From: Deltaproteobacteria bacterium
GTDB lineage: Bacteria; Desulfobacterota; Binatia; UBA1149; SPBQ01
Direction: 5' to 3'
DNA length: 64,000 nt
Assembly: GCA_029262375.1 (NCBI GenBank)
Contig: JAJCZM010000018.1
Location: 124,001-188,000 of the forward strand
The notes beneath the pieces were generated by a model, which did no database searches, was not told the origin of the DNA, and saw only the letters and a list, made by a program, of their open reading frames with translations. The position numbers and the translations under genes are program-made. Shown here piece by piece: positions 1 through 7,865 of the stretch. Numbering within the stretch: position 1 is the first letter of the stretch; each line of letters starts with the position of its first letter.

Positions 1-1
1 C

Positions 2-1800
2 GCTGACACCTGCGACGGCGCGGGCGCCTGTGTAGGCGCGGGCGATCCTTGCGCAGGAGCTGACGGCGACGGCGATTGCGCGGAAAGCTGCGACGAAGGC
101 GCAGACAATTGCTTGGCACCCGACGCGGCTGCCAGCGCTTGTGACGACGGTCTCTTCTGTACGGTGACCGATACCTGCGATGGAGCCGGCACCTGCGGCG
201 GTACCGGGGATCCATGCCCTGGTCCTGACGGCGACGGAAACTGCTCAGAAAGCTGCGACGAAGGCGCGGACAACTGTTCGGCCAACGATGCAGCAGCATC
301 GGCTTGTGACGACGGCTTGTTCTGCACCGCAACCGATACTTGCGACGGCGGCGGATCCTGCCTCGGCGCAGGCGATCCATGCCCAGGCGCAGACGGCGAC
401 GGCGATTGCGCAGAGAGCTGCGATGAAGGCGCAGACAACTGTCTCGCTCCGGATACCGGCGGCTCAGCATGTAGCGACGGTACATTCTGCAACGGTACGG
501 AAACCTGTGACGGCGCCGGGTCCTGCGGCGCCTCTACCGGCGATCCATGCTCCGGCCCGGATGGCGACGGCGATTGCGCAGAAAGCTGCGATGAAGGCGC
601 GGACAACTGTCTCGCTCCGGACACCGGCGGTTCTTCATGCACAGACGGCTCGTTCTGTAACGGAACGGAAACCTGCGACGGCGCCGGGTCCTGCGGTGCT
701 TCAACGGGCGATCCTTGCACCGGCCCGGACGGCGACGGCAACTGCGCTGAAAGCTGCGACGAAGGCGCAGACAACTGTCTCGCTCCGGACACCGGCGGCT
801 CAGCGTGCACGGACGGTACGTTCTGTAACGGTACGGAAACCTGCGACGGTGCCGGGTCCTGCGGCGCCTCCACCGGCGATCCTTGCTCCGGCCCTGACGG
901 CGACGGCGATTGCGCTGAGAGTTGCGATGAAGGCGCGGACAACTGTCTCGCTCCGGATACCATCGGTTCTTCATGCACAGACGGCGCGTTCTGTAACGGA
1001 ACGGAAACCTGCGACGGCGCCGGGTCCTGCGCTGCTTCGACGGGCGATCCTTGCCCCGGCGCGGACGGCGACGGCGACTGCGCTGAAAGCTGCGACGAAA
1101 GCGCAGACAACTGTCTAGCCAGCGATCCAGCAGCATCGGCATGCACCGACGGTGCATTCTGCAACGGTACGGAGACCTGCGACGGCGCCGGGTCCTGCGG
1201 CGCTTCGACCGGCGATCCTTGCCCAGGCGCAGATGGCGACGGCAACTGCGCTGAAAGCTGCGATGAAGGCGCGGACAACTGTCTCGCTCCGGATACCGGC
1301 GGCTCGGCATGTGACGACGGCCTGTTCTGCACCGACGTCGATACCTGCAACGGTAGCGGCACCTGCGGCGGCGCGGGCGATCCTTGCCCGGGCCCGGACG
1401 GCGACGGCAACTGTGCTGAGAGCTGCGACGAAGGCGCAGACAACTGTCTCGCTCCGGATACGGGCGGCTCGGCATGCACCGACGGCGCATTCTGCAACGG
1501 TACGGAAACCTGTGACGGTGCCGGAAGCTGTGGCGCCTCGACGGGCGATCCCTGCCCCGGCGCGGATGGCGACGGCAACTGCGCCGAAACCTGCGATGAA
1601 GGCGCGGACAACTGCCTCGGCAACGATCCGGCCGCATCGGCATGCACCGACGGTGCATTCTGCAACGGTACGGAAACCTGCAACGGCGCGGGTAGCTGCG
1701 GTAGCTCAACCGGCGACCCATGTGCCGGCGTCGACGGCGACGGCAACTGCGCAGAGAGCTGCGATGAAGGCGCGGACAACTGTCTCGCCAACGATCCGAA
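2..1800 (+). repeat. Tandem 168-bp coding repeats (8 Cys per 56-residue unit), at least 11 units
   Basis: Imperfect 168-bp units encode 56-residue Cys/Gly/Asp-rich modules. Counting the GDPC landmark gives eleven units in the visible part. Many neighbouring units are nearly identical in DNA, pointing to expansion by recombination. The sister gene has only seven units, so the number varies between paralogues. Confidence 0.85.
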
Positions 1801-2740
1801 CGGCTCGGCCTGTGACTCGGGTGCTGTCGGCATGAACGACAACTGCGACGTCACCGGCGACACGTGCAGTTCAGGCACTTGCGTGAACTCGGATCCGGCA
1901 CAGGTTCCGGAACAGTGCTACACGGCTGGTGACGAAGACTGCGACGGCTTCGCCGATACGGCTGATCTGGACGCAGACTCGCAATGTCAGGCCAACGGCA
2001 TCCAGACCTGCACATGCTCCGATGCATGCTTGGTCGGGCGCGTGATTCCAGCGTCAAGCGGCAGCACGTCGCTGGCAGGACTCACACCGCTGACGGGTGA
2101 AGGAAGCGTCAGCACGACGATCACCGGTACCAACCCGGGAATCGCGTCACGAACGACCTTCACCTACACGCTCAGCTCGATCCCGGGCAATCTGGATATG
2201 TGGTGGGGCTTCACCGGTAACGCGGGACACAACGACGACTTCGGCGGAAGCCCGGACGTCTCGCAGTTCCGCTTCGCGGCCAGTGACAGCAACGCGCTGT
2301 CGGGTGGCGACTTCATCAGTGAAGGACCGCACACGACCAACGGTGCAACAGGCGGCACGCTGACAGAGTCGAGCAGAGTTGACGGACTACCGGTCGCGGT
2401 AGCGATCAGTTGCTCGGCAAGCACGGCGACGTCGCTCGAGATTCGCAAGACGAGCGGACCGGCCTCGACCTGGGCGGCTTGGGGAACGGGCTCGACCTTC
2501 CCGACCAGCGCCATGTCGGGCGGATTGGGAACGGAGGCGAACAGCTTCCTGCTCAATACGCGCCTGCTGCCCGTCACGGGCTCGGGCACGCTGGTCACCG
2601 ACGTGAACCTGCAGCTTGGCGGCACGGCGATCGACGCGGCCTTCGATGCATGTCACACGCCGTCAGCCGGCTTCGGTTACGGTTCGAACTTCACCGCGGC
2701 ATTCTACGGCTCATACCGCAATGCCAATGTCTGCCCGTAA
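2..2740 (+). CDS. Secreted Cys-rich repeat protein, cassette copy 1 (5' end outside window)
   Basis: The reading frame is already open at the left edge, so the start and any signal peptide are missing; about 912 residues are visible. At least eleven tandem units of about 56 residues, each with about eight Cys and the signatures CNGTETCDGAGSC, GDPC.G.DGDGDC and CDEGADNC, fill positions 2 to about 1800. After them come a Cys/Asp-rich link (EQCYTAGDEDCDGFADTADL) and a roughly 230-residue C-terminal domain ending in YRNANVCP that is closely matched by the gene at 4095-7136. The composition resembles MopE-like and myxobacterial disulfide repeat proteins on cell surfaces; a surface or extracellular location is inferred. 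It ends 20 bases before a twin-arginine-signal gene and heads cassette copy 1. Molecular function is unknown; metal binding or a structural scaffold are both possible. Confidence 0.85.
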   Translation, partial: ADTCDGAGACVGAGDPCAGADGDGDCAESCDEGADNCLAPDAAASACDDGLFCTVTDTCDGAGTCGGTGDPCPGPDGDGNCSESCDEGADNCSANDAAASACDDGLFCTATDTCDGGGSCLGAGDPCPGADGDGDCAESCDEGADNCLAPDTGGSACSDGTFCNGTETCDGAGSCGASTGDPCSGPDGDGDCAESCDEGADNCLAPDTGGSSCTDGSFCNGTETCDGAGSCGASTGDPCTGPDGDGNCAESCDEGADNCLAPDTGGSACTDGTFCNGTETCDGAGSCGASTGDPCSGPDGDGDCAESCDEGADNCLAPDTIGSSCTDGAFCNGTETCDGAGSCAASTGDPCPGADGDGDCAESCDESADNCLASDPAASACTDGAFCNGTETCDGAGSCGASTGDPCPGADGDGNCAESCDEGADNCLAPDTGGSACDDGLFCTDVDTCNGSGTCGGAGDPCPGPDGDGNCAESCDEGADNCLAPDTGGSACTDGAFCNGTETCDGAGSCGASTGDPCPGADGDGNCAETCDEGADNCLGNDPAASACTDGAFCNGTETCNGAGSCGSSTGDPCAGVDGDGNCAESCDEGADNCLANDPNGSACDSGAVGMNDNCDVTGDTCSSGTCVNSDPAQVPEQCYTAGDEDCDGFADTADLDADSQCQANGIQTCTCSDACLVGRVIPASSGSTSLAGLTPLTGEGSVSTTITGTNPGIASRTTFTYTLSSIPGNLDMWWGFTGNAGHNDDFGGSPDVSQFRFAASDSNALSGGDFISEGPHTTNGATGGTLTESSRVDGLPVAVAISCSASTATSLEIRKTSGPASTWAAWGTGSTFPTSAMSGGLGTEANSFLLNTRLLPVTGSGTLVTDVNLQLGGTAIDAAFDACHTPSAGFGYGSNFTAAFYGSYRNANVCP

Positions 2741-2760
2741 GGGCCTTGGAGGGTGCTAAA

Positions 2761-3414
2761 ATGAAACGACTCGACAAGGTCAAGGCAGAAGAGGCAGAGC
2801 ATATGGCGTTAGACAAGAAAGAGACGGCTCCCGAGAGCCTGGAGGGAACCATGAGCGTTCCGATTTCAAGACGTGACTTCATCCGCTGGGGATCCGCCGG
2901 TGTGGGGGTGGCAGCTGCGCTGCCCCTGTTCGGCGGAAGCGTAGAATCGGCGCAGGCGATGACCTCGCGTGCGGCCGATAGCGACGGAACAGACTCCGAA
3001 GCGGCTGAGCGCGAGCGTCAAGAAATCGTTCAGGCGGCGGCCGACGAGGCTCTGTCTCTGCTCGTCGCACCGATCGCGATCGGGACGAAACTCGGCGCGA
3101 TGCGCGTCGAGGCGGTCCGCGTGGACAAACGCGGAGTCGGCATCGTCGAACTGACGGACGGACGAGGTCGTAACTACCTCGCCGAGATTTGTCGGCGCAC
3201 TCAGCAAGATGCGCGCGTCAATCCGTTGGCGGCTACGAAGAACTACAGCGTCTTCCTTTACAACAACGGCAGCGGCAGCGTGCCAACCGACGAGAAAGTC
3301 GGACAAGCGGTGCTGGCAGTCAGCGCACGTGTGAAGGCGAACGAGAAGAAGGTGGAAGTCCTCGCGTTGAGATCGCGCAAGGAACTCTGGCAGGCAGAGG
3401 GGTACGTCGGATAG
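2761..3414 (+). CDS. Twin-arginine signal protein, cassette copy 1, unknown function
   Basis: The gene encodes 217 residues. A charged N-terminus of about 35 residues is followed by a twin-arginine motif (SRRDFIRWG, about residues 36-44) and a hydrophobic Ala/Gly/Val/Leu stretch ending FGGS, so export by the Tat pathway is predicted. The mature part is soluble-looking and ends RSRKELWQAEGYVG. Its C-terminal 140 residues are highly similar to the protein at 7158-7823, including DGRGRNYLAE, CRRTQQDARV and YNNGSGSVPTDE. It lies 20 bases after the Cys-rich gene (GGAGG about 8 bases before the ATG) and 64 bases before the Ser-His-Gly peptide gene. Tat export usually means folding or cofactor loading in the cytoplasm, but no cofactor motif was recognised. 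I do not recognise the family. Confidence 0.85.
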   Translation: MKRLDKVKAEEAEHMALDKKETAPESLEGTMSVPISRRDFIRWGSAGVGVAAALPLFGGSVESAQAMTSRAADSDGTDSEAAERERQEIVQAAADEALSLLVAPIAIGTKLGAMRVEAVRVDKRGVGIVELTDGRGRNYLAEICRRTQQDARVNPLAATKNYSVFLYNNGSGSVPTDEKVGQAVLAVSARVKANEKKVEVLALRSRKELWQAEGYVG

Positions 3415-3478
3415 TCGACCAGCTCGACGTATCGGGGCGCGATCACATAGAACTCAACCCATTCAAGAGGGAATTACA

Positions 3479-3757
3479 GTGGCAAAGAGTGACAAGGACT
3501 TTCCTAAATTCGAGAGAACAGCCAAGGGCATGCTCAAATCCGACGAGAACGATCTCGTCTCGGATTTGGATCTGACCGCCGGCGAAGGCTCCGGGGATGA
3601 CATCATTCTCGCGCAGCACGTATCGCACGGGTCGCACGGCTCACACGGGTCGCACGGCTCACATGGGTCGCACGGCTCGCATGGCTCACATGGGTCGCAT
3701 GGCTCGCACGGGTCGCATGGCTCGCACGGCTCGCACGGTTCTCACGGCTCCTGGTAA
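3479..3757 (+). CDS. Ser-His-Gly repeat peptide, cassette copy 1
   Basis: The 92-residue product starts at a GTG preceded by GAGGG about 10 bases upstream. Residues 1-48 form a charged leader ([20 protein letters not shown], then an acidic segment [11 protein letters not shown], then IILAQHV). Residues 49-90 are exactly fourteen Ser-His-Gly triplets and the protein ends Ser-Trp. Read in another register it is a His-Gly-Ser repeat, the pattern that names the His-Xaa-Ser peptides (HxsA group) thought to be modified by radical-SAM enzymes. No such enzymes occur in this window. The leader is almost identical in the paralogue at 7866-8144 (one substitution). The histidines suggest metal binding (Zn, Cu, Ni). 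Precursor-peptide status is inference; an unmodified metal-binding protein is equally possible. Confidence 0.85.
   Translation: MAKSDKDFPKFERTAKGMLKSDENDLVSDLDLTAGEGSGDDIILAQHVSHGSHGSHGSHGSHGSHGSHGSHGSHGSHGSHGSHGSHGSHGSW
3623..3748 (+). repeat. 14 x 9-bp Ser-His-Gly coding repeat, copy 1
   Basis: Fourteen consecutive 9-bp units of form TCN-CAY-GGN, using mixed synonymous codons (TCG/TCA/TCT, CAC/CAT, GGC/GGG/GGT). Confidence 0.95.
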
Positions 3758-3819
3758 CGGAGTCGGACTGAACTAGTCGCAGCGCTTTCCCAGGACGCTG
3801 CGTACTGAAGATCGCATAG

Positions 3820-3845
3820 GCGGCCGCGTCATTTGACGCGGCCGC
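3820..3845 (+). terminator. Probable terminator hairpin after cassette copy 1
   Basis: A perfect 11-bp stem, GCGGCCGCGTC pairing with GACGCGGCCGC around an ATTT loop, lies 62 bases after the Ser-His-Gly gene. It is followed only by TTTGCG, so the T-tract is short. A similar hairpin follows copy 2. Confidence 0.6.
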
Positions 3846-3891
3846 TTTGCGTCCGGCCCCTATCCCGACGCCCCCCCCCTTCCCATTTCCC

Positions 3892-3923
3892 TTGACACGT
3901 TAGGGACTAACACGTTGTACTAG
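3892..3923 (+). promoter_or_regulatory. Possible sigma-70-like promoter for cassette copy 2
   Basis: A perfect TTGACA (3892-3897) is followed by weak -10 candidates (TTGTAC at 3915 or TACTAG at 3918). The heptamer ACACGTT occurs twice here, about 15 bases apart, and GTTAG-GGA-CTAAC forms a small palindrome. The position, about 170 bases before the start codon, and the lack of any other candidate are the main support. Confidence 0.25.
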
Positions 3924-4094
3924 GGCTGTTGGTCTTAGGACTCACGTCCCACGACTTTGCGGCTCTCGAGACAGCTCGAGAGACAACCTTGGGGTCATAG
4001 AACCCAGAGGCTATTTCGGGCATCGCGGTGGTCTGCCTCTTGGATCGCTTCCTAACCGGATCCTCTGGATGACGCGCTCAGGAGAAGAGGATTC

Positions 4095-7000
4095 ATGCTA
4101 CGCACCCAGTTCACGAACCGGTTCACAGCCTCTGTCGCGAGAAGCGGCCTATTTTGTTTTACCGTCATCGCGATGGCGACGTTCATCGCCGCACCGACCA
4201 CCGGCCACGCACAGCTCACGAAGCAAGAGCAGAAGTGCATCGGCGCGCTGACGAAAGACGGCGGCAAGCTGTCCAAGAACGAGTCGAAGCTTCAACAGAA
4301 ATGTATGAAGGATGCCGCCGGCGGCAAACTCACCGGCACGGCCGATGCCTGCGTAGATGACGACGAACGCGGCAAGATCGCGAAGTCGGAGCAGAAGACA
4401 CTGGACGACGAGGTCAAGCAGTGCTTCGACGGAACCGGCTTCGTCACGGCGACCGGCGCGCAGACTAATCTCTCGGCCAAGAACCAAGGCCTCGAGCTCG
4501 TGCATGACCTTCTCGGTTCAACACTCGAGTCCGCACTTCAAGTCGACAAGGCGAACATCAAGTGTCAGCAGAAGGTTCAGAAAGCACTGGACAAAGTACT
4601 GGCTACGAAGATCAAGTCGTACACCAAGTGCGCAAAGCTCGCCGCCAAAGATCCTTTGACGCTCAACCTGGCGCCGTTTGAGAACTGTCTGCTCGGCCTG
4701 TCAACGGATACCAAGGTGCTCAAGGCAATCGAAAAGCTCGTCGGCACCCGTACGAAGAGCTGCGATACGCTGCCTTTGAATACGATCTTCCCGGGTAACT
4801 GCAATCTGGTCGACCCCCTTCAGTTTGACGCCTGTGCCGACGCAGCGGCCGAATGCCGCGCCTGCACCACGATTGCCGGCATGAACGGCCTGGCAACCGA
4901 TTGCGACCTGTTCGACAACGGCCTTGCCGATCTTTCCTGCGCCTCAGCGGCTCCGAGCTGCGGCGACGGCAACGTCGATTTGGGCGAAGAGTGCGACCCG
5001 GGCGCCGAGCCGACTTGCTGCTCTGCCACCTGCACGAATAACTCCGACGGCCTGGCCTGCGACGACGGCGCGTTCTGCAACGGCGTCGATACCTGCTCTA
5101 GCGGCGTATGCGTTTCGCCCGGCGATCCCTGCACCGGCGGCGGCCAGTGCAACGAGACTTGCAACGAAGCTGCCGATGACTGCTTCGACTTCGCGGCAAC
5201 GCCCTGCGACGACGGTTCGTTCTGCACCGGCACCGAGACTTGTGACGGCGCCGGCACCTGCGGCAGCTCCACGGGCGATCCTTGTTCCGGACCTGACGGC
5301 GACGGCGATTGCGCCGAGAGCTGCGACGAAGGCGCGGACAACTGCCTCGCTCCGGACACCGGCGGCTCGGCCTGTGACGACGGTACGTTCTGCAACGGTA
5401 CCGATACCTGCGACGGCGCCGGCAGTTGTTCCGTGAACACCGGCGATCCATGCCCCGGCACGGACGTCGGCCCCGATTGCAACGACAGCTGCAACGAAGC
5501 TGCCGACGACTGCACGGCATCAGACGTAGTTGCCACGAGTTGTGACGACAGCCTGTTCTGCACCGTCACAGATACTTGCGACGGCGGCGGAAGTTGCCTC
5601 GGCGTCGGCGATCCATGCACCGGTCCCGACGGCGACGGCGATTGCGCCGAGAGTTGCAACGAAGGAGCCGACGATTGTACGGCTCCCGATCCGGCCGCTT
5701 CGGCTTGTGACGACGGCTCGTTCTGCACCGCAACAGACACCTGTGACGGCGGCGGAACCTGCAACGGCGTAGGCGATCCTTGCCCAGGCGCAGACGGTGA
5801 CGGCGACTGCGCCGAGAGTTGCGACGAAGGCGCGGACAATTGTCTCGCACCGGATACCGGCGGCTCGGCCTGTGACAACGGCTCGTTCTGCGATGGAACG
5901 GAAACCTGCGACGGCGCCGGTAGCTGCGGCAGCTCGACAGGCGATCCCTGCCCCGGCGCGGATGGCGACGGCGATTGCGCTGAAACCTGCGACGAAGGTG
6001 CGGACAACTGTCTCGGACCGGATACCGGCGGCTCGGCTTGTGACAACGGCTCGTTCTGCGATGGAACGGAAACCTGCGACGGCGCCGGTAGCTGCAGTAG
6101 CTCAACCGGCGACCCCTGCACCGGTCCCGACGGCGACGGCAACTGCACCGAGAGCTGCGACGAAGGCGCGGACAACTGTCTCGGCGACGATCCGAACGGC
6201 TCGGCTTGTGATAACGGAATCGTCGGTCCCAACGACAACTGCGACGTGACAGGTGATACGTGTTCGTCAGGCAGCTGCGTGAACTCTGATCCCGCTCAGG
6301 TTCCGGAGCAGTGCTACACGGTTGGTGACGAAGACTGCGACGGCTTCGCCGATACGGCTGATCTGGACGCAGACTCGCAGTGCCAGGCCAACGGCATCCA
6401 GACCTGCACATGCGCCGACGCCTGCGTGGTGGGTCGCGTGACTCCGAGTGCCAGCGGCTCGACTTCACTCGAGGGGCTGACCGCTCTGACCGGCGAAGGC
6501 AGCGTGAGCACATCGATCAGTAGCGCGACCGGCGACTCGTACGGCTCAAACACCGGTACGACCTGGACACACACGCTCAGCAGTGTACCGGCGAACTTGA
6601 GCCTGTGGCTCGGCTTCACGGGCAACACGGGACACAACGACGACTTCGGCGGAAGCCCGGACGTCACGCAGTTCCGCTTCGCGGCTAGCGACAGCAACGC
6701 GCTGTCGGGCGGTGACTTCATCAGTGAAGGACCCGCGACCAACGGCGCGACGGGCGGCACGCTGACCGAACCGACACGAACCGACGGACTGCCGATCGCA
6801 GCGGCCATCAGCTGCTCGGCTAGCACAGCGACCTCGATGGAGCTGCAGCGAACGAGCGGCCCGGGTACGAACTGGACGGCATGGGGAAGCCCATTCCCGA
6901 CCAGTGCGTTGACGCCGGCCCTGCAGACCGAACAGTCGAGCTTCCTGACCGCTACCCGGCTGATGCCGGTGACGGGTAACGGCGCGCTCGCGACACGTGT

Positions 7001-7136
7001 TCGTCTGCAACTCGGCGGCAGCGCGATCGACTCGCAATTCGACGTTTGCCATACGCCTACAGGAACCTGGGGCTATGGAATCAATCTAACCGCGGCGATC
7101 TACGGTACCTACCGCGACGCCAACGTCTGCCCGTAA
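4095..7136 (+). CDS. Secreted Cys-rich repeat protein, cassette copy 2 (complete)
   Basis: The 1013-residue product starts at an ATG with a strong GGAGAAGAGG site. A Sec-type signal peptide (hydrophobic core about residues 17-33, likely cut after GHA at 39) leads into a Lys/Cys-rich, probably helical module (about 40-285) with spaced KC motifs. The same kind of module opens the esterase-like protein at 25380. A myxobacterial-type disulfide element follows (CGDGNVDLGEECDPG, about 290), then seven units of the 56-residue, eight-Cys repeat (about 318-700), and a C-terminal domain of about 300 residues ending YRDANVCP. The C-terminal half closely matches the partial copy at 2-2740, which supports tandem duplication of the cassette. 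It probably acts at the cell surface. Function is unknown; MopE-like copper binding is only an analogy. Confidence 0.9.
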   Translation: MLRTQFTNRFTASVARSGLFCFTVIAMATFIAAPTTGHAQLTKQEQKCIGALTKDGGKLSKNESKLQQKCMKDAAGGKLTGTADACVDDDERGKIAKSEQKTLDDEVKQCFDGTGFVTATGAQTNLSAKNQGLELVHDLLGSTLESALQVDKANIKCQQKVQKALDKVLATKIKSYTKCAKLAAKDPLTLNLAPFENCLLGLSTDTKVLKAIEKLVGTRTKSCDTLPLNTIFPGNCNLVDPLQFDACADAAAECRACTTIAGMNGLATDCDLFDNGLADLSCASAAPSCGDGNVDLGEECDPGAEPTCCSATCTNNSDGLACDDGAFCNGVDTCSSGVCVSPGDPCTGGGQCNETCNEAADDCFDFAATPCDDGSFCTGTETCDGAGTCGSSTGDPCSGPDGDGDCAESCDEGADNCLAPDTGGSACDDGTFCNGTDTCDGAGSCSVNTGDPCPGTDVGPDCNDSCNEAADDCTASDVVATSCDDSLFCTVTDTCDGGGSCLGVGDPCTGPDGDGDCAESCNEGADDCTAPDPAASACDDGSFCTATDTCDGGGTCNGVGDPCPGADGDGDCAESCDEGADNCLAPDTGGSACDNGSFCDGTETCDGAGSCGSSTGDPCPGADGDGDCAETCDEGADNCLGPDTGGSACDNGSFCDGTETCDGAGSCSSSTGDPCTGPDGDGNCTESCDEGADNCLGDDPNGSACDNGIVGPNDNCDVTGDTCSSGSCVNSDPAQVPEQCYTVGDEDCDGFADTADLDADSQCQANGIQTCTCADACVVGRVTPSASGSTSLEGLTALTGEGSVSTSISSATGDSYGSNTGTTWTHTLSSVPANLSLWLGFTGNTGHNDDFGGSPDVTQFRFAASDSNALSGGDFISEGPATNGATGGTLTEPTRTDGLPIAAAISCSASTATSMELQRTSGPGTNWTAWGSPFPTSALTPALQTEQSSFLTATRLMPVTGNGALATRVRLQLGGSAIDSQFDVCHTPTGTWGYGINLTAAIYGTYRDANVCP
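5041..6200 (+). repeat. Seven 168-bp Cys-rich coding repeats, copy 2
   Basis: There are seven imperfect units by the GDPC landmark. The first and third units are the most divergent (GGGQCNETC and GTDVGPDC variants); units six and seven are close copies at DNA level. Confidence 0.8.
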
Positions 7137-7157
7137 GGGCCTTGGAGGAGTGAGAAG

Positions 7158-7823
7158 ATGAAAGAACTCGACAAGGTCCAACAGACAGAGACGGAGGCAA
7201 CGACCATGGAACAAAAGCAAGACGATGCGCAAGAAGCTGCGCAGGAAGCTGCGCAGCAAGCCGCGAACGCTCCGATCTCACGACGTGACTTCATTCGCTG
7301 GGGAACCGCCGGCGTGGGGGTGGCGGCCGCGCTGCCGCTGTTCGGCGGAACGGCCGAGGCGGCTCGCGCACTGCGCACCGCCGATACGGAAGGGCAAGAG
7401 CCCGCCGCAGCCGCTGCGGTCGAGCGCGAAGAGATGCTTCAGGCTGCCGCTGACAAGGCGCTGTCGCTTCTCGTCGCTCCCATCGCGGCCGGTACCGCGC
7501 TCGGCTCCATGAATGTGGAATCGGTGCGCGTGGATCGACGCGGCGTCGGGATCGTCGAACTCGCGGACGGCCGCGGGCGCAACTACTTGGCCGAAGTTTG
7601 TCGGCGCACGCAGCAAGACGCGCGCGTCACCCCGCTGGCTTCAACGAAGAACTACAGCCTGTACCTCTACAACAACGGCAGCGGCAGCGTGCCCACCGAC
7701 GAGCAAGTCGGACGCGCCATCGTAGCCGTTGGCGACCGGGTACGCGCCAACGAAGAGAGTGTCGAAGTTCTGGCACTTCGGTCGCGTAAGGAACTGTGGC
7801 AAACCGAGGGCTACCTCGGTTAG
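7158..7823 (+). CDS. Twin-arginine signal protein, cassette copy 2, unknown function
   Basis: The gene encodes 221 residues, starting at an ATG after GGAGGAG and only 21 bases past the Cys-rich gene. The N-terminus is Gln/Ala-rich (QEAAQEAAQQAAN). The Tat motif SRRDFIRWG begins near residue 41, followed by AGVGVAAALPLFGG. The mature domain is strongly conserved with the protein at 2761-3414, while the N-terminus and the segment just after the signal (ARALRTADTEGQ) have diverged. The conserved patches VRVDRRGVGIVEL, DGRGRNYLAEVCRRTQQDA and YNNGSGSVPTDE are probably functional. It is exported by Tat, presumably to the periplasm, and likely works with the neighbouring Ser-His-Gly peptide or Cys-rich protein. 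I do not recognise the family. Confidence 0.85.
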   Translation: MKELDKVQQTETEATTMEQKQDDAQEAAQEAAQQAANAPISRRDFIRWGTAGVGVAAALPLFGGTAEAARALRTADTEGQEPAAAAAVEREEMLQAAADKALSLLVAPIAAGTALGSMNVESVRVDRRGVGIVELADGRGRNYLAEVCRRTQQDARVTPLASTKNYSLYLYNNGSGSVPTDEQVGRAIVAVGDRVRANEESVEVLALRSRKELWQTEGYLG

Positions 7824-7865
7824 GCCGAGGCGCTACTAAGCACAAGAGAGAACGAGGAAACTATA

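Larger units (their letters stand above)
3758..4094 (+). other. Intergenic region and structured leader ahead of cassette copy 2
   Basis: After the terminator hairpin and a C-rich run there is no convincing ORF. The stretch from about 3925 holds a perfect 8-bp hairpin (CTCTCGAG, ACAG loop, CTCGAGAG at 3963-3982) and other short inverted repeats, then a purine-rich ribosome binding site (GGAGAAGAGG, 4081-4090) four bases before the ATG at 4095. A 5' untranslated leader of roughly 150-170 bases is plausible. No known riboswitch class was recognised. Confidence 0.5.

Noticed and set aside
534-1721. Long minus-strand Arg-rich ORF opposite the Cys-rich repeats (and a similar Ser/Pro-rich one at 4820-6238)
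   Set aside because: It exists only because the repeat codons on the other strand lack stops in that frame; composition is extreme and repeats in step with the real gene.
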